NCBI GenBank assembly: GCA_034509735.1
Contig: JACGWO010000002.1
Location: 23,235,636-23,299,635 of the forward strand
Direction of reading: 5' to 3'
DNA from: Sesamum alatum
Lineage: Eukaryota > Streptophyta > Magnoliopsida > Lamiales > Pedaliaceae
Length of the DNA stretch: 64,000 nt
Shown here: one piece after another, positions 21,760 to 33,269 of the stretch
How the letters are laid out: every line of letters starts with the position of its first letter
How positions within the stretch are numbered: the stretch's first letter is position 1
Made by a program: the position numbers and the translations under genes
Notes under the pieces: model-generated
Seen by the model: only the letters and a program-made list of their open reading frames with translations
Database searches by the model: none
Told to the model about the DNA's origin: nothing

Positions 21760-23293
21760 GTTACAGCCCATCTCGAAATCCCTCTTGGTTTTACGTTTTC
21801 TGTTTTTGATTTTGGATTATGTAGTCCTACCGATTTGTTTATTCTTTTGATCTTTCTGTTCATCCTCTTTAATACTTTTGTCTCTCCTTTCGCTGTTTAA
21901 GTGGGCTCATGAGAATGATTGCATTTTCCATTAATCTTGGTACTTTGACGGCGAAGATTGGGATTTAGTGCTCAGCATTGTGATTATCTGATCCTTTTGT
22001 TTATATGGGCTTCTTCAACTTCTAAGGCACTGTTTTGAAATTTGATTGATCCGACATACAATTGAAAGACTTATTCTTGATCCTGTGCTATTCATTGTGT
22101 TCAAGCATCGGGTAGAAAGATTTACGATTAATGCATCAAAAGTAGCACTGTTGAACAGGAACATGAACTGTTACATCAAGTATACGATACAATGTAAACT
22201 AGTATGATTTAACTGTTCAACTCAAGACTAATCAAGCCAGCAATTTATATCATTCACAATTGGTTCGAAAATTGTTCTTCGTGGATGGTACTATATGCCA
22301 ATCTTTGGACATTAGTGTATATTCCTTGAATTGATCTTCCCTCCCGGCCTGCAGTAACCTAGTGGGTGTTATGGTTCTCTTGTTGTGAATTAGTACATAG
22401 CAGATGACTATCAATCAATACTAAATTTCAGCGGAGCCTGCACTTATCTTTTCAAATTTCAAAAAGTTGGCTGCTGTTTGAGGGGATGGGGCTTGATTCA
22501 TTAGCTGTGGGCTATGTTTTAGCTGCAGTGGTGGTTGTTTGGAGGGTAAGATGGCCAGCGCGTGGCTGTATGCGGTAATTGATTCTATAGTCTTCCGATG
22601 GTATATTGTGGCAACAGAAAACTTAGTTTGTGGTGTAGAGGTAGCGTTTACTTGCTTTTGGCAGAAAACAATTAGTTTCATGCTGGAGGCTAATGCTTGG
22701 AAATTAGGAGGAGAAATGGTTGTGATGATAAAGCCATCAGATAGGGAGGGAACAATTACTTTGATATTGATTATTGATGCTGGCACTCACTATGTATCCA
22801 TTTTCTGGGATGTGTTATAAGAGGTACTGTCGTGATGGAGGTGCTGATTGTGTGGATAGTCATCAAAGTGGTTCTTGGGAGCGAGGGAGGGAGATGATTT
22901 CACCAACAGTAAGTTGAGATTAGAGAGAGAGATGTAAAAAAACGGGATGGGCAATGGACTCGTTCTGAGCCTTGCTGTGCGGCTGGTCGGGATATGGACC
23001 TGCGGGATGAGAAAATAAAGAATTCAGTATGGGTATTACATAGGATTGTAATGCTCTTGATTTCTCTGAAGTTTTTTTCTATGCCATATTTTTATTGGTT
23101 TATCAATTAATCCTTTTTCATGGTCAGCTGAATAGGACATGTATTCGAATTTACCCTTGAAACGGCACTATAACAACAAGATTTCATTTGCGCTAATTCA
23201 CCAATGTAGTATGGCTTACGGGAGAATTACGATTTTGGTCCCTATACTTAACCACTTATGCGATTTTGGTCTCCAAACTTTAGGCTTAACAAT
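21760..23293. other. Possible intron or intergenic DNA; no gene recognised
   Basis: AT-rich DNA. A 121-residue open frame on the minus strand (22421-22786) has no recognisable motif. 22430-23000 is somewhat richer in GC and G/T-biased and may be an unidentified repeat. 23228-23285 carries two GATTTTGGTC(C/T)C lines typical of a dispersed plant repeat that the MITE at 23294 has split. Confidence 0.3.
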
Positions 23294-23550
23294 AGGGATA
23301 ATTACATTTACACCCCCGACCGATGGTCTATTTACACAAACCACCCCTGACAATCAATAGATAGGAGTAGTTTGTGTAATGATGTTAACATTTTTGGGGG
23401 GTGTAGGTGTAACTTTTTAAAAGTAGGGGGTGGTTTGTGTAAATGATGATGTATTTCTGATGGGTGTATGTGTAATTATCCAAAAGGCAGGAGTGATTTG
23501 TGTAAATAGACCATAGGTTAGCCGTTAGCAGGTGTAAATATAATTATCCC
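23294..23550. mobile_element. MITE, 257 bp, with 8-bp target duplication
   Basis: Terminal inverted repeats AGGGATAATTACATTTACAC and, at the other end, GTGTAAATATAATTATCCC. Flanks TTAACAAT at 23286-23293 and 23551-23558 are identical. The inside is largely palindromic, with lines such as GGTTTGTGTAAAT. Eight-base duplications fit hAT-type mobilisation. It interrupts an older TTTGGTCCC-type repeat. Confidence 0.85.
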
Positions 23551-24009
23551 TTAACAATATTAGTCCTCACACTGACAGTTTATTAACAATTTTGGTCCCT
23601 GCCGTTGATTAGGCATTAGAATAGACTGAAAATGTCACGTGCAAAGCAATGAGAGGGAAAAACCTAATGATGCTAGGGTCTTCTCATTTTTCCCCAAAGG
23701 AACCCTAGATCAATTTCCCCAAATTCACCATAATTTGATGTTATTCACTAAATTAAACCATTTTCTTTATTTTCTTGAACACCCATTTGAAAATTCAGAG
23801 TTTTTAGGTTGAAATCCCCAAATTCCGAAAGTGTAGAAAGAACCCTCAAACCATAATCACGAATGTACAAAAAATCGCACATGAAAACTACATGCATTTA
23901 AGCTACATACATTCAAACATTAAAACTACACAAACTAAAATCTATCCTATAATCATAATGCATATGAAAATGGTCAAGAGTGATAAAATCACACACATAA
24001 ATTTCAGAT

Positions 24010-24356
24010 TAATGGTGTAACTTGTAATTAATTTCTCTAATTTCTTCATCCTTTTTTTTGATGTCTTCTTTCTCTTGTTCCAATTCTTCTTCTTTGGCCT
24101 TGTACCTTATGAGTTCATCTTCCAAAGTGTTTATTCTTCTCAATAGTCCAGGGATTATCATTTTTTATTGCTCACATTTCATCATCCCACCGTTTGAAGA
24201 ATCCACAGAATTCCTTTTTCTAGAACAAAAACAAAACAAAATCACCTCAACATCCAAATACGTTACAACATAATAAGTTAAAAAATTCGCAAGACTCTTT
24301 CACTTGAGTCTTTGCTTGGATCCTGATGCAGAGCTAGGGGTTTTGGGTTTCATTTT
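24010..24356 (-). pseudogene. GRF-type zinc-finger protein relic
   Basis: Read on the minus strand: a start MKPKTPSSASGSKQRLK (24356 leftwards) then a stop, a gap, FCGFFKRWDDEM, a frameshift, CEQ, a stop, and MIIPGLLRRINTLEDELIRY followed by a Lys/Glu-rich coiled-coil tail to a stop at about 24010. The pattern FCGFF.WWD..MC....IIPGLLR is that of plant GRF zinc-finger proteins, often carried by DNA transposons. The first Cys half of the finger is missing and stops are present. Confidence 0.6.
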
Positions 24357-24360
24357 TTAC

Positions 24361-25440
24361 TTTAGGAATAGAGTGGTTTTCTGGATTCATGAAAATGAAA
24401 TCATCTTTTTCATGGTTGATTATATGCTCATTATTGCTTTTGTCTTTTATCTCAACTTAGTATTCTATTAGGGGTAATGCACAAGTGCAAAATATGATAC
24501 CACTTACTATTCGATGTTAACATGTCCATGCTTGTTAGAGCAAATTCAGTCCACAGTGAATGGATTAGCTATAAATGTAGCTATCTGAGAACAGGAGTGA
24601 TCTAAAGCTAACATGCAAGTCATAAACTCATGGCATTAGCTGCAGGATAAATACATGAGAAAACACTTATTCCAAGATTATTGTGAAGTTAATTGACTAG
24701 TAATTAAGTAGTCATGAGCTTTACAGGTGATTGATCTCTTTAGTATTATCTGCTACTCTCTCTCTTATGCTCTGGGTCAAAGATCACCATTCTGCTTAAT
24801 ATCAAGCTGCTTCAATATGCTTGTTGAATTATTCTGTGAACTTTTTTTTTTCTTCTAACATCAACATTACATCTATTGCATATGGCAGTTGATATAGAAA
24901 ACCGTCTTGCTTCCAGAGTGAGGGTTAGATGATCTGTCAAAATCATGGTGTTTGAGTTATAAAACTTCCTATCAGATTGGAGATGGAGAATTTCCATATA
25001 CAGAATCTAGATCCAGTGAATTCGCAATCTAGAGTATACTGGAAGAGGCCATAGCTTGTGTGGCTGTGTTTTAAGTCAAAATTCATTTGCCCCTTTAATG
25101 CTTTCTAATTGATTGTTCAGCGTTCACTCTCACATTCGCATCAATCTATTTGTAAACAAATTTTGTACGTCCATTTGAATACTTGGAAAATCTAACCTCT
25201 GTATGTCCCCTCTCTATATTCATGCATACTTGAATGTGCATGCATGTTTTCAGCTAGATTGTGCAACCCATTCTGGTCGGCAGATGCTTAGTCAATAAAA
25301 TCGTATATGCAAAATTACAATCAAAAGTTCATTTCTGGCAGCTATCTTGATTTTAGTATTGTTACAATGGTAAGCAAATATGTTTGACACTGAATATAGG
25401 TTTTGCCATCTGCTGGAATTCTGACTTCATGTTCAGGCTA
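24361..25440. other. Intergenic, no gene seen
   Basis: AT-rich. It separates the GRF relic from the 3' end of the minus-strand monooxygenase gene and presumably holds that gene's terminator region near 25300-25440. No repeat or RNA gene recognised. Confidence 0.4.
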
Positions 25441-28400
25441 CTATACTGAATCAAGGTGTAAAGGCTCAAAATCGAAATTTGTATGTTCCAACATTGGCCC
25501 AAGCCTAACTAGCTTTGGTAAAACAACATTGTTTCGTAAAGAACACACGACTGGATTCTCAAGCTGCAATAGAGCACCCACCAGATTGGCACGTACAGTT
25601 AATGGAAAGATTCGGGGCCATCTTTCACTTTCATAAGAGCTAAATGCGTCTTCAACAGACGAGGTTCCAAATTTCATTACCTGTTCCAGTTTTTTTGCCA
25701 AGACCACTGCGTCTTCCAACGCACAACAGGCACCTTGCCCCAGATTTGGGGTCATTGGATGCCATGCATCACCGACAAGAACAACATTTCCTCTTGAAGC
25801 TGGAGGATTGATTCCTGGCCACAGCCATCGATCTGCCAGAGGGGTTCTTATAATTGTATCATCCGGTGTAGACTTAAGGATATCTAAAAGCTCTGTGGAC
25901 CAGCCCTTAATCAATTTCACAGTTTCCTCCCTCAAAATGGATGGATCAATTATCTTCGGACCTGGCATCAGACATTTGAATACTGTCAACAATCTGCCAG
26001 AGATGTCTCTTATATTCCTGTTGGAGCAGCAAGTAATTTCCCGGGATGCACCACATGTAATTTACGAAGTATAAAAGCTTGAACATCTTATGAAAAGAAC
26101 AGCTCCCCAACATCAAGTTTTGCAAGGGTATTAGGTGCTGTAACTGCCATAACGTAGGACCAGTTTATGCGCAACCATGAATTCAGAACCTAAACACAGA
26201 AGGTTAATGTATTTGGATGACTTTAAAGTGACAAGTACGTAAATGTAAGATGGTTGCAATTTCCAGACACATGACCTGAGTGGTTATGTCCAAATAAAGG
26301 GATTATAAATATTTTGACTAGAAACAACCAGGAATATTTGCCGCCTTCTCTTTAGTATGCTGATTGGCAAAATAAGTCTAAGAAAATGTGGGTACTGTTT
26401 AACACTACTTTTGCAGATAACATCATTCTGTAGAACTATCTATTCAAGAATAAAAATGAGCAGTGAAGCATACCTGGAGAAGGGCTGTTGAAGCAGACAA
26501 ACCAATACACCTTAGTACGAGAAACTGGCACATATGCAGCACGCACACCTCTACCATAGACGTAAGTTACTTTCGGCTCAAACGGTTGCCCATTAGGATA
26601 AAAATCCAAGGCCACGAAAAGCACAATGCCCGACATATCTGGGATCTCGAAAGCCCATCCACTTGGCCACTGGAGATCGTATCCCATCACAGGCAATAAC
26701 AATCTAATGCAAGTTGTAGTCGAACAATTTTAGTAAACATGAACTGTTCATAAACTTCCAAACAATATTTTTTGAGTTGAGATAGTCATTGAGACAATAT
26801 CATTTTAAGGCCAGAAAAGAAGCAGGGATAGATTGTTTGCTCCGTTAATCCTAGCTCTAGGACTAGCCAAACACAAGAAAGAACTATATATACATGCTAA
26901 ACTTTTAGATCAAGCTACCTTGGCAGATATCTGAGAATCATCCTCAAGTTTCAGCAAGATCTCATCATTTTCACTTCTTTCAATATTTTTCAGCTTGGAG
27001 CAGAAAGAAATTGCATTTGGGGGCAGCTGTTTAGCAAGAGTCTCCAATAGAACTCTCCTTTCTACAGCACGCACCTCTTGACTGCTTTCAATATACAGTC
27101 AAATGCCAGAAATACTACTTTCAGCTTCAACATGCTAGCCAGAATATCAAATAGAGTTACCTTTCATCCTCATCCTTGAATTTGAAGGAACACAATTTTC
27201 TCCCATATTCTGATTCCACCGATATCCTGCGCAGCTGGTATCATGAAATAGTTCAAGGATACCAATTTCTTATTCTGTTACTATGTTTGGCAAAAGATAA
27301 ACTTTATGCGGAAAATTGATAATATCGCAGTAGATCAGGAGAAGTTGATAACAGCGGTCAATTTGAAGGGAGGTAAATGTAATTGTATACTTCTACGTAC
27401 TGTTTTTTTCTCTTAAATGAATTTCAATCTCTGTGTTCTGCCCTTGTCAAATTTAGTCTCAAAACTTTGAATGTTTTGACAATCTGAGTTGTCGTAAACT
27501 TTATGTTAATTATTAATGGAGTTGCATATTTCCTAAAGACTGGAATTCAAATTCAAAAATCCAAAATTGTAATAAATTCAACTGGCATGCATCCTATTGG
27601 GCAATTCTATTAGAAACGTGCCTGTAAACAGAACATGAGGATCTACATATGATGAGAGCATAACCAAGAGTTTGAAATTGAAATACTGGTAAAGACAAGG
27701 GAACAAAAATGTAGTTATCCTTACACTAAAACATGATTTCGGTCTTGTGAGCACTTGAATACAAATTGCCGCAATCAAAATAACGTTATTAAATCTTTAG
27801 TGTCCGACGCCTCAGATATAAAGGCATGGCATGATTAATGCTCTACTTTAGAGACCCAATATTTAGGGTTTAATGCAATTTACCCCCTGTGATATTGCAA
27901 ATAAGTAAATTATCCCCCTATGAAAAGAAAATAGCAATTTATCCCCCTGTGTTTTCCAAAATGAAGCAATTTACCTCCCTATCTATGGAGGTAATTTGCT
28001 TCATTTTGAAAAACACAGAGGGATAAATTGCTTCATTTTAAAAAATACAAGAGGATAAATTGCTATTTATTTTTTCATATAAGGGTAATTTGCACATTTG
28101 CAATATCACATGGGGTTGCTTGCATTGTTCCCCAATATTTCTGGCTTCGTCCGTAACTAGCATAAAGAATTTTATGGGGTTGATCATGCTTATATAAGTA
28201 TTTTCTTCAATATGTTTTCTATTCGTGCTATAGTTTATCACTTCTGAGAACTATAACATATCCCTACTAAGAACATTATGATGTTTCAACAATATTAGAA
28301 GTGACCATTCCAACATTTTAATGACAGGAATAGCATCAAAATGTGACCCGTTTCTTATCTTTCTTCCTTTCTTGCACTGTTACAAGCAAGGTCATAAACT

Positions 28401-28994
28401 TTCGGAATGTTTCAATCATCAGTATAACATGGAAAGCAATTTTTTTTCATTTATATCCTCTTTACTGTGCTTTTATATACAGCTAAATATGATCAAGCAG
28501 AAAGGTGTCACATCGACATAATCGTGCAGGTTAGCATGTCAATGGACGGACAAAATCAATAAACTGATTTCCCACAGAATTGTAGCAATGTTACCAAGAT
28601 TACGTCGAGAAGACGAATTAGTAAATACAAGCTAATGCAAGATGATCTCACCAAGAGTTGTATTCCTCTAAAGATACTCTGTTCTCATCCCATCTAATGT
28701 TGTTGCTATATATGTAAGGCAAGTGGTCCATTTGCCAATTCTTATACACAAGCAAGAACAATTAACATACCCTTGAAGTTCGAGGTATTGGGTTCTCAGC
28801 TCACTTCCCACTCCAATAGCATCCAACACTTTCCATCCATTTTTGAAAAATGTAAGCGAAGTTCCCCCAGTTCTCAGTGAATCAGCCTGCTCAAGAACCA
28901 GTGAGCCAATCCCCACCCTGTTGAAAAAGCAAAAGCAAAGAATTGAAACCAAAGGAAAAAAAAACCTTCCAATTCCAATATTGCCATCGGCAGC

Positions 28995-29026
<32 letters not shown>

Positions 29027-29205
29027 AACCTCTGAAGCGCAACAGCAGTAGTTAGGCCTGCAATTCCAGCTCCAACGATGACTATATTTTCCGTCCTAAC
29101 TGGTTTAGCATTCGCCATGGATGCACAAATGGGTTTCAACCTGAGTTTGGTTGGGAGTGAAGGAAGCATCAGTAGCGCCTTCTGAGGCATTACTAGACTC
29201 GCCAT
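25441..29205 (-). CDS. CTF2/MO1-like FAD-dependent monooxygenase, six exons, one frameshift
   Basis: Exons on the complement: 29030-29205, 28771-28917, 27161-27226, 26919-27081, 26474-26703, 25441-25961; all introns are GT..AG. The start MASLVMPQKALLM opens a likely plastid transit peptide. The FAD-binding GxGxxG is VGAGIAGL; then come EQADSLRTGGTSLTF, QEVRAVERRVLLETLAKQLP, CDGIRSPVAKWMGF, YVPVSRTKVYWF and the second FAD motif GDAWHPMTPNLGQGACCALED, ending HTNFDFEPLHLDSV. Without exon 5's extra base the length would be 433 residues, normal for the plant family of flavin monooxygenases related to salicylate hydroxylase. Five A (26600-26604) replace an expected four, giving a stop at about residue 221. 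Substrate unknown. Confidence 0.9.
26600..26604 (-). other. Frameshifting extra base in exon 5 homopolymer
   Basis: On the coding strand a run of five T follows the codons for FRGLG. In one frame the protein reads CDGIRSPVAKWMGFRDPRY up to GLGF and then a stop two codons later; in another it resumes with YPNGQPFEPKVTYVYGRG. The exon sum is 1303 nt, one more than a multiple of three. Either a recent inactivating mutation or a homopolymer error. Confidence 0.85.
27865..28131. mobile_element. MITE, 267 bp, in intron 2 of the monooxygenase gene
   Basis: Nearly a perfect palindrome. The left end AGGGTTTAATGCAATTTACC and the right end (complement reads GGAACAATGCAAGCAACCCC) both continue into TGTGATATTGCAAAT. 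Flanks CCAATATTT at 27856-27864 and 28132-28140 are identical, a 9-bp duplication as made by Mutator-like transposases. It carries repeated lines of the type CCCCCTGTG and AATTTGCTTCATTTT. Confidence 0.85.
28995..29022. repeat. (AT)14 microsatellite in intron 1
   Basis: Uninterrupted alternating AT between exons 1 and 2 of the monooxygenase gene, eight bases from the exon 1 splice donor. Likely length-polymorphic. Confidence 0.95.
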
Positions 29206-29550
29206 GAATTGATGCCTGAGACGCGAACAACTATTACTACAACTCCCACCATTTGTGTATTTGTCGGTGTCGCTTGATACTTGAACGCGATTGGAGTGGG
29301 TCGGGGGGACGAGTGGCAGAGATTCAGCCGTGTTGGGTTCTTCCCACACCACAAACCGATCCGCTGACGATGAAGCGCAGGGACTTTGTATCCACATCCA
29401 GGTTTTATCGGACTTTTTTCCGCAACAAAGATTGTTCCTTGTGCACTCTTGATACAACAGTCTAATATGTATTTATATCCAGATAATTTCATTTTTGATA
29501 CCTCATGTATACTTTTATTTTATTTTTTATACTTCATATTTCAAGTCATC
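29206..29550 (-). other. 5' region of the monooxygenase gene
   Basis: The upstream region is open in frame with exon 1 as far as 29457, but the peptide there is Ser/Cys-rich without similarity to the family, so the ATG at 29203-29205, which starts a plausible transit peptide, is preferred. The AT-rich repeat at 29551 lies only about 345 bp upstream and limits the promoter or contributes to it. Confidence 0.4.
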
Positions 29551-31934
29551 AAAATTAGTATCCAACATTTGAATTTTTATTCCACCCGAGTACCCTCTGT
29601 TAGGTTGATCGTTAAAATTAACCGTCAACCCAATTTTGGAGGGAAAATTAGGATTTTTTTTGTCTATTTAAGGGTATGTTTGGCTGTCATTTCATTTATT
29701 ACACAAAATAGTGTTGAAATAATTAAATTAAGAACATTAATGCGGAATATTTTCTATCATTTACCACTAATTTTTGCTTTTAACTTATTATTTACCATTA
29801 ATTAAATAACAGTCAACCTCCATTAAGTTGATCGTCAAAACTAAAAGTCAACCCAATTTTTAGAGGGAAAATTGAGATTTTTTTGTCTATTTAAGGGTAT
29901 GTTTGACTACCATTTCAGTCATCACAGAAAATAATATTGAAATAATTGAATTGAGAGCATTGATATGGAATATTTACTATTATTTACCACTAATTTTTAC
30001 TTTTAGTGTATTATTTATCATTAATTAAATAACGGTGAATCCAATTATGTGGAACAATTGAATTGAGAACATTTGTGGAATATTTGCTATTATTTTAGGC
30101 TAAACTCCCATTTACCCCCCTATGTTTTGCAAAAAAAGCTAAAAGCCCTCATGTGATTTAAAAATAGGCAAAAAAAACCCCTTGTGTTTTGTTAAACTCG
30201 GCAAAGAAATCTCTTTCCATTTGAAACTAACGGAAGGTAGGATGCACGGGCGAAAGGTGTGTTTGGACATGATTTTTTGCGCCTTTTGCCCTTTTTTTAC
30301 CCTTAATTGCCAAAAATGCCCCTATATTGTGCTAAAAATTACTATGGTTAATTTTTCTTGTTTCAAGCTTATTTTTAGTGGTTTTTATTGCATTTTATCC
30401 CCCTAAAAAAATAATTTGTAAGTACATCTATTTAAATATTAAAATAAAAAAAATTCTATAATTTAATAAATTTATAATTTAAATTGACAAATTAAATAAA
30501 AATGAAATACAGAAAATAATATACTAATACTTATTTTTTAAAATTTAAATATCTATATCAATATAAATTCAATCAATTATAAAAATTACATTTTATTACT
30601 TAATTAAGGATTTATTTAGTTTAATATATTTAAATAAATTTAGACATATATTATAAATAATATGAAATTTTAAATAAATATTATAATTATTTAAAACTAA
30701 AATTTTATACTTTTATTAATTAAAATTAATTTTAAAATATCAAAAACTTAAGAAGAATAAAAATAATTTTTATTTTATTTTTTTATAATATGGGGACGGC
30801 GGTCGCTGTCGCCCAGATGTACCATGGGCGACGGCGACCGCCATTGCCACTTCTGCCCTATGCAATGACCACATCATTGTTGCCCAGATATGCTCTGGGC
30901 CCAGATTGGGGGCGACGGTGAGTCGTCGCCTCTCTTTTGCTGGGTGCTCACCATCGCCCCCCTTTTGCAAGGCGATTGGGGACGTGGTGGCAGGCGGTTG
31001 CTGCTGGGGTTAGGGGTGGGGAGTGAGGATGGGCGATTGGGGGGCGGGGAGGGGGGGTGGAAGTAATTTTTATTTAATTTATGTAAAATAATAATTTTAT
31101 TTTTTATAATATATATTTAAAAATTAATTAAATTCAAACCGTTGATTTTTTTTTTATAAATTTCAGATCTTACGGTCAAAATTAATTGATTAGATCTAAC
31201 GGTTCTGATCTAATCAGTGAAGATCCAACTATTAGTAAAATAAATAGTAATATATAACAAGTAAGAGAATAGCGGGCAATTTGTCAAAAAATTAATGTCG
31301 TTAGTGGTCTTTAATGGAGAGGGGCTATTGAGCTTAACTTTACAAAACACAGGGAGGATTTTCGTCTATTTTCAAAACACAGGGGGTTTTTCGCCGACTT
31401 TTCAAAACACAGGGGGTTGTATTCATTTTAGCCATTATTTTGCCATTAAATTTTTCTTTTAATTTATTATTTATCATTAATTAAATAACGGTCAACCTCT
31501 GTTAGGTTGACCATCAAAACTAACAGCCAATCCAATTTTGGAGGAAAAATTGAGGTTTTTTGTCTATTTAAGGGTATATTTGGCTGCCATTTCACCCATC
31601 ACACAAAATAGTGTTGAAATTATTGAATTAAGAATATTTATGTGGAATATTTGCTATTATTTACCATTAATCTTTTCTTTTAATTCATGGTAAATAATAA
31701 ATTAAAAGCAAAAATTAAAGATAAATAATAGCAAATGTTCCACATAAATGTTTTCGATTCAATTATTTCAACACTATTTTGTGTGTATGAATGAAATGAC
31801 AGGCAAACATACCCTTAAACAGACAAAAAAAACCCCAATTTTCCCTCCAAAATTGGGTTGGTTATTTGTTTTAACGGTCAAATGGAAGGTACTCAAGTGG
31901 AGTAAAAATGCAAACGTTGGGTACCAACTCTGAT
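29551..31934. mobile_element. Large terminal-inverted-repeat (foldback-like) element with internal direct repeats
   Basis: The left end (TAGTATCCAACATTTG, then ...CCCAATTTTGGAGGGAAAAT and TCTATTTAAGGGTATGTTTG) recurs inverted at the right end (CAAACATACCCTTAAACAGA, then ...CAAAATTGGGTTGG and CAAACGTTGGGTACCA). Between them are two further direct copies of the TTGGAGG...TTTAAGGGTAT unit, starting near 29840 and 31510. No transposase. The MULE-like element at 30098-31433 is inserted in it, and an LTR begins right at its end. Confidence 0.65.
30098..31433. mobile_element. MULE-like non-autonomous element with GC-rich core
   Basis: 1,336 bp. The left end GGCTAAACTCCCATTTACCC and the inverted right end (complement GGCTAAAATGAATACAACCC) both carry repeated C4-5TGTGTTTTG lines. 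Flanks ATTATTTTA (30089-30097) and ATTATTTTG (31434-31442) match at eight of nine bases, fitting Mutator-type 9-bp duplication. The arms are extremely AT-rich; the core (about 30790-31065) is GC-rich with GGCGACGG motifs and could be a captured host fragment. Open frames inside (30770-30970 minus, 30182-30406 plus) are not convincing. Confidence 0.7.
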
Positions 31935-33269
31935 TGTTGGAATAGGTGACCAGAAAGCCAATTGGATTGGTGGTTTTGGGAACTATTCAACAATCTTTAT
32001 TAAAAGTAACATCGTTATGAACATGGTAAGTGTTCGTCATTAGCACATGTGTCTGTTGTGCTTACTAATTATGTTAATGAGATGCTTTAATATCACAACA
32101 GATGCCCACAGACCAATTGGACAATCCATGCAATTGGGCCGCGCATTGGATAGAGGCTATGAAACCAACTGATGAGGGTTCGGTTTGAAGTGTTTCAAGT
32201 TAAGGACCTCGAAACTGGGCATCGAGAGTCCTGTGGAGACTTGCAAGAGTTGTATTCATTGGATGAGTGTCGTGTTTCATCGGCGACAGGCGTGGGACGC
32301 CTATACGATCTTAGTGGGTTGGTCGACAGGGGTCGAGCTGACTGAACTGACTCGCAGGGATCATCATATTGAAGCCTTGGGAGCTTGGTCGGTACGATTG
32401 GAGTTCCTTGGTTCCGATAGTATGGGAGTAGTCCTTGGACTTGAGGAACCATGACAGTGACGTGCACACGATGGTTGTATCTTGGATCTGGCAAGAAGTG
32501 ATCATTCTCTAAGATGGTCATTATAAGCTTTGTCCAGTGCAGTCAAAATATGTAGCAAGGACGGTAGGTTTCAAGAAGAGGATCAGTCCCCTGTTAGTAT
32601 GTGATATAGGTGATTGATTGGAATGAATCTAGACATCCTTGGATGAACCTAGACACATTCCAATAATCACATTAATTATGTATATATATATATATATTAG
32701 AATATACAACACCAAGCATAGGTGATTCATTATTCATCTTTTTCTAGGAAAAATAGAAGACAAAAAAATCCCTCTCCTCTCTCTCAACTCTCAGCCTCTC
32801 TCCCAGTTGTGTTCTTCACTTGATTTTGAATCAAGAAGAAGAACAAAGTAAGTTTAAGAGAACACTAATTCATAGTGTTTTTTCTTAAACCAATTCCTTC
32901 TTAAATCCGTTCTTTTCTAGCAAGAAGAACGTGTGTTTCTTCCGGTGTGGTGTGGATCACCTTTGGAGAATCCATACATTTGGATTTCGTGAGCATTCCG
33001 GAGAAGGAACAACGCAAGTAGCCGGGAGCATACGCTAAACAATCGAAGGTAAAAGTCTCCTTACGCTTTGATTGATTTATTGTATATATCTATGCCCTAT
33101 GTGTTTAAATATATGTTTCCAATATTTACACATTCTACATCGAACGCCCGGTTGAGCACCCAAGGGTACACCCCTTGGGATTCGTTTATTTAAATTTGAT
33201 TTAAATTTACACACTTTTCTCGCTTTCTCGCGTCCGCTCGCGCTCCCGGGTGGATCCGCTTGTCCTTCA
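31935..33269 (+). mobile_element. Copia LTR (F1) with about 880-bp internal deletion
   Basis: Starts TGTTGGAATAGGTGACC and ends CGCTTGTCCTTCA like El-1, but only 1,335 bp. At about 32611 the sequence jumps from the part matching about 9815 to the part matching about 10690 of El-1, joined at a GGT microhomology. The lost piece includes the hairpin array and the CCATGG stem-loop. Left flank CTGAT and right flank GACGT do not match, so the original insertion is no longer intact. Confidence 0.85.

Noticed and set aside
22421..22820. Possible protein of 121 residues (minus) or 93 residues (plus)
   Set aside because: Overlapping frames on both strands without motif, conserved context or splice support.
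29030..29457. N-terminal extension of the monooxygenase up to 29457
   Set aside because: In-frame but Ser/Cys-rich and unlike the family; the ATG at 29205 starts a transit-peptide-like sequence at the expected distance from the GxGxxG motif.
31935..33269. Solo LTR with target duplication
   Set aside because: Flanks CTGAT and GACGT do not match; I report it only as a deleted LTR, not as an intact solo insertion.
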